In this document: one piece after another, positions 1 to 7,596 of the stretch | Layout of the letters: each line of letters begins with the position of its first letter | Position numbering within the stretch: position 1 is the stretch's first letter | From: CAYJBH01 sp964370605 | Lineage (GTDB): Bacteria > Bacillota > Clostridia > Oscillospirales > Ruminococcaceae | Length of the DNA stretch: 64,000 nt | Assembly (NCBI GenBank): GCA_964370605.1 | Contig: CAYJJX010000007.1 | Location: 1 to 64,000 of the forward strand | Reading direction: 5' to 3' | Made by a program: the position numbers and the translations under genes | Notes under the pieces: model-generated | The model's database searches: none | What the model was told of the DNA's origin: nothing | What the model saw: the letters and a program-made list of their open reading frames with translations, nothing else

Positions 1-8
1 GCCGCCAT
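1..8 (-). CDS. 5' end of an unknown gene, cut by the window edge
   Basis: Only the ATG (minus strand, 8 to 6) and the beginning of an Ala codon are inside the window. The start is supported by an AAGGAGG ribosome binding site at 16-22 read on the minus strand, seven bases upstream of the ATG, and by a consensus-like promoter at 295-323. Two codons cannot identify the product. The long leader suggests the gene is regulated at the RNA level. Confidence 0.45.
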
Positions 9-294
9 TAAACTGCCTCCTTATAAAATCGTTGACAATTTCTTTACAAGCCGCCTTGCGTTTCATAACTTTTCATAGTAAAAACCGACCAACCGACCCC
101 TGTCAGTTGTATCGGCGAAACATTCGGCAAAGTCGACGTCACCGTCGTAGCCAGAGGGAGAGCGGAATTACTTAATATACATTAGACAAACATATATTCG
201 TTCAATCCCTTGCGCCGTCCATACGCTCTTTGCAAAGTATGTCCTATCGCCTAACCGCCGCCCAAACGATATGGGAATAGCGGTCGCAAAAAGT
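9..294 (-). promoter_or_regulatory. Long structured 5' leader, family not recognised
   Basis: About 280 nt lie between the predicted transcription start (near 288) and the ATG at 8. Read on the minus strand the leader can form several short hairpins: CATAC/GTATG around an AT-rich loop, CGACG-GTGA-CGTCG with a GNRA-type loop, and AACTGAC-AGGG-GTCGGTT followed a few bases later by a run of five T. I compared it by eye with T-box, M-box, SAM, lysine, glycine, c-di-GMP, TPP, THF, cobalamin and FMN consensus blocks and found no convincing match. It could be a ribosomal-protein leader or another attenuator. Confidence 0.35.
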
Positions 295-323
295 ATTATA
301 CTACATATGCGAAAATAATGCAA
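295..323 (-). promoter_or_regulatory. Promoter of the gene at the left edge
   Basis: On the minus strand the sequence shows TTGCAT, a 17-bp spacer and TATAAT. This is a good sigma-A promoter. Its start point leaves a 280-nt untranslated leader. Confidence 0.6.
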
Positions 324-503
324 GTGTTTTAGGCAAACTTTTTTTATTATCTTTATTATGTTTTGGGTTTGTTGGGCTTACTATCAATTCCTATTAGAGT
401 CTGTTTACAGGTGTTCATTTGCTTTTTGACACCAAAAAGCAACAAAAAGTATCTTTTACTGTCGAAAGAGCTGTCGCGGCAAATTATGATCGTTCTTTTT
501 GCA

Positions 504-539
504 ACAAAAAAGAGCGGGCACATGGCTCGCTCTTTTTGT
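504..539 (-). terminator. Rho-independent terminator after the acidic lipoprotein gene
   Basis: A ten-base stem AAAAAGAGCG/CGCTCTTTTT with an 11-12 base loop lies just beyond the stop codon. The T run on the minus strand suits termination of the lipoprotein gene. The stem is symmetric enough to act on both strands. The stretch 324-503 contains no other recognisable feature. Confidence 0.8.
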
Positions 540-548
540 GATTTGATA

Positions 549-911
549 CTACTCAGCAGCACTCTCGTCGGTTGCTTCTTCGTCGGTTGCTTCGTCTGTA
601 GCTGCACTCTCGTCGGTTGCTTCCTCGTCGGTAGCTTCGTCAGTAGCAGCGCTCTCGTCGGTTGCTTCCTCATCGGTAGCTTCTTCAGTTGCAGCTTCGT
701 CAGAAGCAGCGCTCTCGTCAGTTGCTTCCTCGTCGGTAGCTTCTTCAGTTGTTGCTTCGTCTGTAGCAGCTTCGTCAGAAGCAACGCTCTCATCAGCAGT
801 CTCAACCTCTGCAGGTGCAGATGAACTTTCCGGTGTTACGGCGTCTTCGCTACATCCTATCAAAGATACTGCGAGGATTGCGGCTAAAGCCAATGTGATA
901 ATCTTTTTCAT
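549..911 (-). CDS. Small secreted lipoprotein with acidic Asp/Glu/Thr/Ala repeats
   Basis: The 120-residue product begins with a lipoprotein signal peptide (MKKIITLALAAILAV, then SLIGC with the lipidated Cys at position 20). The rest is almost entirely Asp, Glu, Thr, Ser and Ala. The C-terminal half repeats a 15-residue unit, SAATDEATDEEATDE, about two and a half times, with looser copies before it. I see no enzymatic motif. The start was chosen because the Met at 911 follows an AAAGGGA ribosome binding site and begins the signal peptide; the same frame stays open upstream to 1148 but encodes no signal there. The protein is probably a surface-anchored, disordered, strongly acidic molecule, perhaps binding cations or acting as a spacer. 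No relative with known function is recognised. Confidence 0.75.
   Translation of the reverse strand: MKKIITLALAAILAVSLIGCSEDAVTPESSSAPAEVETADESVASDEAATDEATTEEATDEEATDESAASDEAATEEATDEEATDESAATDEATDEEATDESAATDEATDEEATDESAAE
552..770 (-). repeat. In-frame tandem repeats (about 45 bp unit) in the lipoprotein gene
   Basis: Clean 45-bp units encode SAATDEATDEEATDE at the 3' end of the gene, grading into imperfect 30-45 bp copies toward the 5' end. The repeats keep frame, so copy number could vary by slippage without breaking the protein. Confidence 0.7.
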
Positions 912-1000
912 AATTGAATCCCTTTCCGGAGCCTCCCGCTCCATTTTGCTTACTTGTTTCTTTCGGCCTTGTTGGCCGTGGTCTCTTTGACCGTGACCAT

Positions 1001-1029
1001 ATAATAACACGGCAATTTCGGTAAGTAAA
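1001..1029 (-). promoter_or_regulatory. Promoter of the acidic lipoprotein gene
   Basis: The minus strand reads TTTACT, 17 bp, TATTAT. The transcript would have a leader of about 85 nt that contains a GGCC-TTGTT-GGCC hairpin at 965-977. Confidence 0.45.
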
Positions 1030-1187
1030 TAGATTTTGCTACTCTGTAATTCTATTGATATATCGGCTGTATGCACTGTGCGATTTCCACATAAAAAATC
1101 AAACATTTTGTGCAAAACGTCAAAAACCGTCTTGCGCTGTTGTTTCAACTGTTGCGCAAAACGGCTTGTTTACTGGATTTGCAGGTT

Positions 1188-1226
1188 GTTACAATCTCGT
1201 AACGATTGATGTTACAAAGTTGTAAC
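1188..1226. promoter_or_regulatory. Two 16-bp inverted repeats, candidate regulator sites
   Basis: GTTACAATCTCGTAAC at 1188-1203 and GTTACAAAGTTGTAAC at 1211-1226 are two copies of one palindrome, 23 bp apart start to start, so about two helical turns. They lie between the MATE stop codon and the lipoprotein promoter. No T run follows, so they do not look like terminators. The rest of 912-1245 is the lipoprotein leader and nothing else that I recognise. Confidence 0.45.
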
Positions 1227-1245
1227 GGCATAAATCATGATTATT

Positions 1246-2652
1246 TCACAATTTTATCTTGGTCCATTTTCCCTGTTTGAATCTCAATGAAGCAAACAAC
1301 ATTCTGACCGTCTGGTCTATGATAAGCCCAATCCAAAGACCGGTAAGACCTAAATCAAATGTATAGCAGAATAAATAAGACGCGAGTGGACGCACAATGG
1401 CAACACTGATAAGTGAAATGAAAGCGGTAAAACGATTATCGCCCGCACCCCTAAGGCAACCTGTATAAATGAACTGGGTGATCTGCATCAACACCGTAAT
1501 CGACATTGCTATTGTCAACATCCGGCTATATTCCAAAATCTGTTCGTCGTCAGAAAAGAGGCGAAATATTGCGGTGCCAAACAATTGGAAAACTATGGCT
1601 GAGAGTACCGATACACAAAAACCGATGCGCTGGCACATCGCTCCGTATAGCTTTGCGAAATCGGGACGCAACTCTCCGAGGCTTCGCCCCACCAGAGCAA
1701 CAGCGGCAATTGAAAGGCCATCGGCAAACGAAAAAGATAGCATTGTGATATTGTTTGCCACCTGATTTGCAGCAAAGGCAATTGTTCCAAGACTCGCGGC
1801 AATGATTGCGACGCTTAAAAATCCAAAACGCATGAAAAGCTGTTCTACCAATGTAGGAAGAGAGACTTTAAACAGACCCTTTAGTGTCGCTTTGTCAAAA
1901 CTGAAAAATTTCAGACTACTGAGCTCGACAAAATTCTTGCCCGGCAAAGCAGAAATTATCGCCATCAACATCGCTACCACTGTTCCGATAACGGTTGCAA
2001 TGGCGGCACCGGCAATTCCAAGAGCGGGAAACCCAAAATTCCCATGTATCAAAAGGTAGTTGAAAATAAGGTTAACCCCGTTTGACACAAGGTTACATCG
2101 CATCACGATGCGAGTGTTGCCGCTCCCTCGCTGTGCGGCATTTATAGTCAGTGTAACGGTTTGAAAAACAAGCCCTGCCATGATGATCTGTAGATATTCA
2201 CTCGCCATCGCGTGGGTATCTGCATTGCTGCCTACAAAGCGAAGCACCGGATCGACAAAAGCAACCGACAGAACGCTAAACAGTGCCGTAATTATCAAAA
2301 TCAAGCCAAGCGCATTGCGAAGCGTAAGGTTTGCGGCTTTTTGATTGTTCTCCCCTCTTCTCCTCGCCACAATTGCACTTACCGCAACATTGTTTGCCAT
2401 CACCATCGACAAAGCTATGAACCTTGGTTGTGCTGTCAAACCAATGGCAGCGACAGCGCTCTCTCCCAATCCACTTACCATCACGGTGTCCATCATTGTT
2501 ACAAGTGCAACCAAAAATGCCTCAAGGGTGCTCGGCCATGCAACCTTGAACACCCTTAGAAAAATCTCTTTTGTATTCGGTATATCTCCGTGAGCTTCGG
2601 AAGGTTTAACAATCTTTTCGGGATTGTATAATAACTTTATCAGTCGATCCAT
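1246..2652 (-). CDS. MATE-family Na+/H+-coupled multidrug efflux protein
   Basis: The 468-residue protein has the length and twelve-helix pattern of the MATE (NorM/DinF) family, with two homologous six-helix halves of which the first starts near VAWPSTLEAFLVALVTMMDT. Members export cationic drugs or metabolites in exchange for Na+ or H+ across the cytoplasmic membrane. I chose the Met at 2652 because it follows a GGAGAG ribosome binding site; an in-frame ATG 11 codons upstream lies on the -10 element and cannot be the translation start of this transcript. The gene is transcribed alone from a promoter that straddles a large palindrome, so a repressor is likely. The substrate is unknown. Confidence 0.92.
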   Translation of the reverse strand: MDRLIKLLYNPEKIVKPSEAHGDIPNTKEIFLRVFKVAWPSTLEAFLVALVTMMDTVMVSGLGESAVAAIGLTAQPRFIALSMVMANNVAVSAIVARRRGENNQKAANLTLRNALGLILIITALFSVLSVAFVDPVLRFVGSNADTHAMASEYLQIIMAGLVFQTVTLTINAAQRGSGNTRIVMRCNLVSNGVNLIFNYLLIHGNFGFPALGIAGAAIATVIGTVVAMLMAIISALPGKNFVELSSLKFFSFDKATLKGLFKVSLPTLVEQLFMRFGFLSVAIIAASLGTIAFAANQVANNITMLSFSFADGLSIAAVALVGRSLGELRPDFAKLYGAMCQRIGFCVSVLSAIVFQLFGTAIFRLFSDDEQILEYSRMLTIAMSITVLMQITQFIYTGCLRGAGDNRFTAFISLISVAIVRPLASYLFCYTFDLGLTGLWIGLIIDQTVRMLFASLRFKQGKWTKIKL

Positions 2653-2668
2653 TACTCTCCGTTTCTGT

Positions 2669-2705
2669 ATTATACCGTTCACCAAGCAATTGCAAGGTGA
2701 ACGGT
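2669..2705 (-). promoter_or_regulatory. MATE promoter overlapped by a 32-bp palindrome
   Basis: TATAAT (minus strand, 2669-2674) is preceded by ten-base arms ACCGTTCACC (2674-2683) and GGTGAACGGT (2696-2705), which are perfect complements. The centre contains a second palindrome, GCAATTGC, and a possible -35 TTGCAA with a short 15-bp spacer. A dimeric repressor of TetR or MarR type bound here would block polymerase. No such regulator gene is adjacent. Confidence 0.55.
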
Positions 2706-2748
2706 AACGGCATTTGCTTTTTGCATTACCTTGCCGATACGAATCAGA

Positions 2749-4071
2749 TCATTTGTATTTCGGCATCCAGTCGCCGTGTGCCGCCATCAATTCGTCACAA
2801 AGTGCAACAATATCATCAATTGACAATTCTGCCGCGGTATGAGGATCTAACATAGCGGCATGATAGACCGCCTCTTTACGTTTTGATACATGGGCCTCTA
2901 TGGTCAGCATCTGCGACATCGCCATGGCACTGTTCATCGCCGCAAGTTGAAGTGGCAATTTTCCAACCTTGGTTCCATTTACACCACTTCTGTCCACAAG
3001 ACACGGAACCTCGACACATGCATCATAAGGAAGATTTTCTATCAAACCTTTATTGATTACATTGCCACCGATCTTCAACGGAACATTGGTAACCATAGCC
3101 GCCATTATATCGCTGGCGTATTCATGTGTCTTAACATGTGCGAGGTTTTCAGCCTTCAATAGATCTGCACTCTGTTCTTGCCATTTTTCTATCTGAGAGA
3201 TACAGCGTCGAGGATACTCGTCCAATGGTATGTTATATTTCTCGATGAGCTCCGGATAGCGTGATTTGATAAAGTAAGGGTTATATTCCGCATTATGTTC
3301 ACTTGATTCGGTGCAGTAATAGCCGAGGCGACGAATGTATTCATAACGAACCATGTCGTCATGCTTTTCGGTTGCATTTTTCTTTGCCGCAAGTTCCTTT
3401 ACCAGCGGATACATGTCGCCACCTTTCTCATCGCGAAGTTCCAGCAACCATGCCATGTGATTGACACCGGCAATAAGCGAGGTGGTGTTTTCGGGCGGTG
3501 TTTCGATCCCAAGGCCGTCAAACAGTGCCTTGACACACACCTGCACGCTGTGGCAAAGTCCCACCGTCCTGACACCGGTATAGCGTTGCACAAATCCGGT
3601 GATGGCAGACATAGGATTGACATAGTTGAGCAGATATGCATTTGGAGCCACGGCGCAGATGTCCTCTGCTATCTCTTCAAAAACCGGAATGGTGCGCAGT
3701 GCTCTCATTATGCCGCCGATACCAATAGTGTCGGCAATCGTCTGACGAAGACCGAATTTTTTTGGGATTTCAAAATCCGTTATAGTACATGGGTCATAGC
3801 CACCCACCTGAATGGCGGTCACCACAAAGTCGGCTCCCCGAAGCGCTTCTTTGCGATTCGCTACACCAAGATGAGTTGTGACGCTTGCTCTATTGTCGTT
3901 CACCGCTCCATTGATGCCTCGGATCAACTCGGCACTTTCTTCAAGTCTTTTTTCGTCGATGTCATAAAGCGCTATTTGTGCATCACGAAGTGGATCGGTG
4001 CACATACAGTCGCCCAAAACATTCTTTGCAAAAACACTGCTTCCCGCACCCACAAAACAAATCTTGACCAT
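2749..4071 (-). CDS. melA: Alpha-galactosidase, glycoside hydrolase family 4
   Basis: The 440-residue protein matches MelA-type GH4 enzymes along its length: N-terminal NAD-binding FVGAGSSVFAKN, the IQVGGYDPCT and QTIADTIGIGGI blocks, GLCHSV with the metal-ligand Cys, GVNHM with the metal-ligand His, ESSEHNAEYNPYFIK, and the C-terminal HTAAELSIDDI/AHGDWMP block. GH4 enzymes hydrolyse alpha-galactosides (melibiose, raffinose) in the cytoplasm by an NAD+- and Mn2+-dependent oxidation-elimination mechanism. The start follows AAGGAGAG at good spacing. The gene stands alone, without a sugar transporter beside it, and a dyad lies in its leader. Confidence 0.95.
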   Translation of the reverse strand: MVKICFVGAGSSVFAKNVLGDCMCTDPLRDAQIALYDIDEKRLEESAELIRGINGAVNDNRASVTTHLGVANRKEALRGADFVVTAIQVGGYDPCTITDFEIPKKFGLRQTIADTIGIGGIMRALRTIPVFEEIAEDICAVAPNAYLLNYVNPMSAITGFVQRYTGVRTVGLCHSVQVCVKALFDGLGIETPPENTTSLIAGVNHMAWLLELRDEKGGDMYPLVKELAAKKNATEKHDDMVRYEYIRRLGYYCTESSEHNAEYNPYFIKSRYPELIEKYNIPLDEYPRRCISQIEKWQEQSADLLKAENLAHVKTHEYASDIMAAMVTNVPLKIGGNVINKGLIENLPYDACVEVPCLVDRSGVNGTKVGKLPLQLAAMNSAMAMSQMLTIEAHVSKRKEAVYHAAMLDPHTAAELSIDDIVALCDELMAAHGDWMPKYK

Positions 4072-4104
4072 AAACTCTCCTTTATATTGTTGTTTCCATT
4101 ATTA

Positions 4105-4125
4105 ACGTTAGCATCACCCTAACGT
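4105..4125 (-). promoter_or_regulatory. Candidate operator in the melA leader
   Basis: Seven-base arms ACGTTAG and CTAACGT are separated by seven bases, directly downstream of a TATAAA -10-like sequence on the minus strand. The position is right for a sugar-responsive repressor. It could instead form a hairpin in the melA 5' UTR. Confidence 0.4.
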
Positions 4126-4157
4126 ATTTATACAAAGCATTAGATAACTACCATAAA

Positions 4158-5024
4158 TTAGTGATCTGTCAAAATCGATCGTATATCGCCAATCAAAAGA
4201 TGGGATCGATCCATGATTTCTTTCGGCACAGCCTCTTCGGTCATGTTGACACTGACAAATCGAGCCGCTTTGTTTTGATAGGTATATTGCCAAAACGGAT
4301 ATTTAATTATTGAAGGGGTGTTATAGCCCACTCCAAGTTCAAGGTAAAGCACACGGCCGCCTCGATGGCTCGATATAAATCTCTCATATCTATTCATGGC
4401 ATCACTCCAGCCGTCGTCCTGCACAAAGGTAGAATCGCTTCGAAGATTCATGCTCATCGGCGCACCGCACTTCGGACAGTTTGGCAAAAGCTCGCTCGGC
4501 ACCTTCATGCCGCCCTGCCTTGCAACCATCTGTTTGACAGTATCCTCATTGTCATAAGTGCTTTGATGACATGGCACAGAGCACTGCCATAACCCATAAT
4601 CGCCTTGAGTATAGAAAAGTCGCTTTTTATCAAATCCGCTTTTTTGAAAACAGTGGTCGACATTGGTAGTCAACACAAAATAATCCTTATCCGATACAAG
4701 ATAATATAGAGTACGATACACTTCATTCGGCACAAATTCATACCGATTGAGATCGATGTGTCTGCTCCAATATGCCCAGTGTTCTGCCGGCGAATCATAG
4801 CGCTGAAATGCTGCCGAATACATATCGCGATAGTGATACTTTTCGATAAAGTCGGGAAAGTTTTGAGAAAACCGATCTCCATTATATAGCAGACCCGCAG
4901 CGGCAGAAAGTCCTGCTCCCGCTCCGATAACTATCGTGTCCGACTCGTCAATGAGTTCTCGTAGCCTAGCCGAATACTCCGAGAAGCCGTCGGTAGATTT
5001 CATAGTCTGATTGTTTGAAAACAT
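4158..5024 (-). CDS. Class M sirtuin (SirTM-like), NAD+-dependent ADP-ribosyltransferase candidate
   Basis: The 288-residue protein carries the sirtuin Rossmann motif GAGAGLS (34-40), the TTN motif (119-121), and a zinc ribbon built by Cys148/Cys152 and CPKC at 183-186. The catalytic His of deacetylase sirtuins is replaced by Gln140 in YTQGDYG, which is characteristic of class M. Studied class M enzymes ADP-ribosylate the lipoyl carrier GcvH-L, and the mark is removed by the macrodomain encoded beside them. Here the macrodomain gene is upstream and overlaps by 59 bases, but no GcvH-L or lipoate ligase gene is present, so the target is unknown. An ATG seven codons downstream is an alternative start, but only the first has an AAAGG site. 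Confidence 0.88.
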   Translation of the reverse strand: MFSNNQTMKSTDGFSEYSARLRELIDESDTIVIGAGAGLSAAAGLLYNGDRFSQNFPDFIEKYHYRDMYSAAFQRYDSPAEHWAYWSRHIDLNRYEFVPNEVYRTLYYLVSDKDYFVLTTNVDHCFQKSGFDKKRLFYTQGDYGLWQCSVPCHQSTYDNEDTVKQMVARQGGMKVPSELLPNCPKCGAPMSMNLRSDSTFVQDDGWSDAMNRYERFISSHRGGRVLYLELGVGYNTPSIIKYPFWQYTYQNKAARFVSVNMTEEAVPKEIMDRSHLLIGDIRSILTDH

Positions 5025-5754
5025 TGAATATAACCTTTATGTCATTGTCCTTTATCGTCTCTTTGACCGTCTCGATGGCAATCTCTGCCGCTCGCTGTGG
5101 CGGAAACCGAAATTCACCGGTCGAAATACAGCAAAAGGCGATGGAGTCAATGCCGCTTTGCAGTGCGAGAGAAAGACAGGAGCGATAACAGTCTGCTAAA
5201 AGAAGTTCCTGTTCCTTCGTCAGTCGGTCGTATATAATCGGTCCCACCGTATGTATAATATAATCGCATGGAAGATTGTAGCCGGGCGTAATCTTTGCTC
5301 GTCCGGTCGGCTCCTCGCTTTGTTGTCGCTCCATCAATTCACGGCATTTCAGCCTGAGTTGAACTCCGGCATTGCTGTGTATCGCATTGTCGATGCAGCC
5401 ATGACAGGGAATAAAACACCCCAGAAGTGCAGAATTTGCCGCATTTACAATCGCACCGACCGCAAGCCGTGTAATATCCCCCTGCCAAAGCACTATTCTT
5501 CCGTTTGCATATATAGTGCCTTCTTCAAACGGTCGCACCACGCCACGTCGCTGTGTCTCGGCAGTCAGAAAGCTGTCCTGTACCTGCAAAAATTCATCGT
5601 CGATGCAGTCCGGAGGTCGGACGTTCATGAGCGATCGCACCAGCTCCCAAATCTCTTGCTCGTCATGCGGTATCAGTATCTCACTCGCATCATGTCGCTC
5701 ACAAATCAGATACCGTGCCATATATTTCAGTTGTTCTTTTCGCGTCGGTTCCAT
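4966..5754 (-). CDS. Zinc-containing macrodomain protein, protein ADP-ribosyl hydrolase
   Basis: The 262-residue protein has an N-terminal helical extension of about 80 residues and a macrodomain from about residue 85. The NAANSALLGC/FIPCHGCIDNAIH block contains the Cys113-His118-Cys120 zinc ligands of the Zn-macrodomain subclass, followed by the GRAKITPGYNLPCDYIIHTVGP substrate loop in two parts. Members paired with class M sirtuins reverse protein mono-ADP-ribosylation. The gene starts four bases after glmS and overlaps the sirtuin gene, so all three are probably translated from one mRNA. Confidence 0.92.
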   Translation of the reverse strand: MEPTRKEQLKYMARYLICERHDASEILIPHDEQEIWELVRSLMNVRPPDCIDDEFLQVQDSFLTAETQRRGVVRPFEEGTIYANGRIVLWQGDITRLAVGAIVNAANSALLGCFIPCHGCIDNAIHSNAGVQLRLKCRELMERQQSEEPTGRAKITPGYNLPCDYIIHTVGPIIYDRLTKEQELLLADCYRSCLSLALQSGIDSIAFCCISTGEFRFPPQRAAEIAIETVKETIKDNDIKVIFNVFKQSDYEIYRRLLGVFG

Positions 5755-5758
5755 TGAT

Positions 5759-7588
5759 CTACTCCACCGTCACACTCTTGGCAAGGTTTTTCGGCTTGTC
5801 AATGTCACAACCACGGAGTTTCGCTATATAATAGGAAAGAATTTGAAGTGGAACGATACTCAAAAGTGGAGTGAACTCGTCAGAGCACTCAGGGATATAG
5901 AGCACATTGTCCACGTTATTTTCTATAGAGACATTTTCTGCACTGGTCAAACCCACTACCCTAGCACCACGAGACTTGACCTCCTGTATGTTCGATTTCA
6001 TTTTTTCATACAGCCTTTTTTGGGTTGCGAGCGCAATCACTAATGTGTCCTGCTCGATCAGTGCGATGGTACCGTGCTTCAATTCACCAGCCGCTATCGC
6101 AAAAGAGTTAATATATGATATTTCTTTGAGTTTGAGCGAACCCTCAAACGAGACACTGCTGTCGGTTCCTCGACCGATAAAGAACACTTGATCTGTTTTG
6201 TAAAGACTCTTGGCGAGCGTCCGAATCAAATCCGAATCGTCCAGAATGCTCTGCAATTTTTGCGGAATCTCTTTGAGTTCGGCTACAAAACCGCAATAGT
6301 CTACATCACTCAGCACACCTTTTAACCGCCCCATATAAAGGGCAACAAGATAGAGACACATCAGCTGGGTGGTGTATGCCTTGGTGGAGGCTACCGCAAT
6401 TTCAGGACCGGCCCAGGTATAAAACACATCGTCCGACTCTCTTGCAACAGAACTGCCTACAACATTCACGATGGACATAATCCTTGCTCCCGCCTCCTTA
6501 GCACAGCGCAAGGCCGCAAGAGTATCAAGGGTTTCGCCCGATTGGCTGATTGCAATAAACAGTGTCTTATCGTCTAAAAACGGCTCACGATACCTAAACT
6601 CAGAGGCTACATCGACTTCAACCGGCACCTTTGCAAACTTCTCGATTGCATACTTTCCGATTAGCCCTGCATGATATGCAGTTCCACAAGCTATTATATA
6701 GACACGATCAAACCCTTCAATATCCTCTGCCGTCAGGTTTATTCCGTCCAAAACAATGTTGTCATTTTCATCGAGTCGACGACGCAGTGTCTCGTCCAGT
6801 CCGTGCGGTTGCTCATTGATCTCTTTGAGCATGAAATGTTCATACCCGTCTTTCTCTGCCGAATCGGCGTCCCAAGTTACATGGAAAACATCACGCTTTA
6901 TAGGTCGACGCGCGGCATCGAATATTGTGACCTTATCCTTTGTGAGAAGCACCGTCTCGTTGTTCTCTATCAGATATATTTCACGCACATAGCGAAGAAG
7001 CGCCGGAATATCGGAAGCAACATAGTTTGCATCATGCGACAAACCGACAACCATCGGACTGTCTTTTCTCACCGCTACAATCTTGTCCGGCTCATCGGCG
7101 GCTATCGCCGCAACGGCATAAGCCCCTCTCATCTGATCCACCGCCTTATACATAGCATCCAAGAGATCGCCATCATAATATATTCCGAGCAAATGAGCAA
7201 TAACCTCGGTATCGGTGTCAGAAGAAAACTTCACCCCATGCTTTTCTATCAATAAGCTACGAAGCTCTTCGTAATTTTCTATTATTCCATTATGCACTAC
7301 CGCAATTCGCATATCGGAACTGTTGTGTGGATGTGCATTTTCGTCCGACGGCTCTCCATGTGTCGCCCAACGGGTATGGCCGATACCTACACCGGAATCA
7401 AAAGACGGGTCACCAACCAACGCTTCCAGCTCCGACATTCTGCCCTTGCATTTTTTCACCGAAATCATATTGTCGATGTTCATCGCAATACCTGCCGAGT
7501 CGTAGCCTCGATACTCCAGTTTTTTCAACCCGTTTATTATTACCTTTTTTGCTCCGGCATTCCCTACATATCCGACTATTCCGCACAT
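5759..7588 (-). CDS. glmS: Glutamine-fructose-6-phosphate aminotransferase (isomerizing)
   Basis: The 609-residue protein is a full-length GlmS: an Ntn glutaminase domain opening MCGIVGYVG with the nucleophilic Cys exposed after Met removal, then two SIS sugar-isomerase domains (ISQSGETLDTLAAL and the SSVSFEGSLKLKEISY block) and the conserved C-terminal NLAKSVTVE. It makes glucosamine-6-phosphate for peptidoglycan precursors. The start follows AGGAGGGG and lies only eight bases after the ABC transporter stop, so there is no room for the glmS ribozyme that usually precedes this gene in Bacillota. It appears to be co-transcribed with the exporter genes upstream and the ADP-ribosylation pair downstream. 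Confidence 0.97.
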   Translation of the reverse strand: MCGIVGYVGNAGAKKVIINGLKKLEYRGYDSAGIAMNIDNMISVKKCKGRMSELEALVGDPSFDSGVGIGHTRWATHGEPSDENAHPHNSSDMRIAVVHNGIIENYEELRSLLIEKHGVKFSSDTDTEVIAHLLGIYYDGDLLDAMYKAVDQMRGAYAVAAIAADEPDKIVAVRKDSPMVVGLSHDANYVASDIPALLRYVREIYLIENNETVLLTKDKVTIFDAARRPIKRDVFHVTWDADSAEKDGYEHFMLKEINEQPHGLDETLRRRLDENDNIVLDGINLTAEDIEGFDRVYIIACGTAYHAGLIGKYAIEKFAKVPVEVDVASEFRYREPFLDDKTLFIAISQSGETLDTLAALRCAKEAGARIMSIVNVVGSSVARESDDVFYTWAGPEIAVASTKAYTTQLMCLYLVALYMGRLKGVLSDVDYCGFVAELKEIPQKLQSILDDSDLIRTLAKSLYKTDQVFFIGRGTDSSVSFEGSLKLKEISYINSFAIAAGELKHGTIALIEQDTLVIALATQKRLYEKMKSNIQEVKSRGARVVGLTSAENVSIENNVDNVLYIPECSDEFTPLLSIVPLQILSYYIAKLRGCDIDKPKNLAKSVTVE

Positions 7589-7596
7589 ATCCCCTC

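Noticed and set aside
552..770. Possible CRISPR-like or minisatellite array
   Set aside because: The repeats are contiguous, coding and in frame; there are no unique spacers of constant length and no cas genes.
356..824. Overlapping reading frames on both strands across the lipoprotein repeats, including an Arg/Thr/Leu-rich 149-codon frame
   Set aside because: They are frame-shifted shadows of the repeats. They lack ribosome binding sites, and their repetitive composition follows from the lipoprotein codons.
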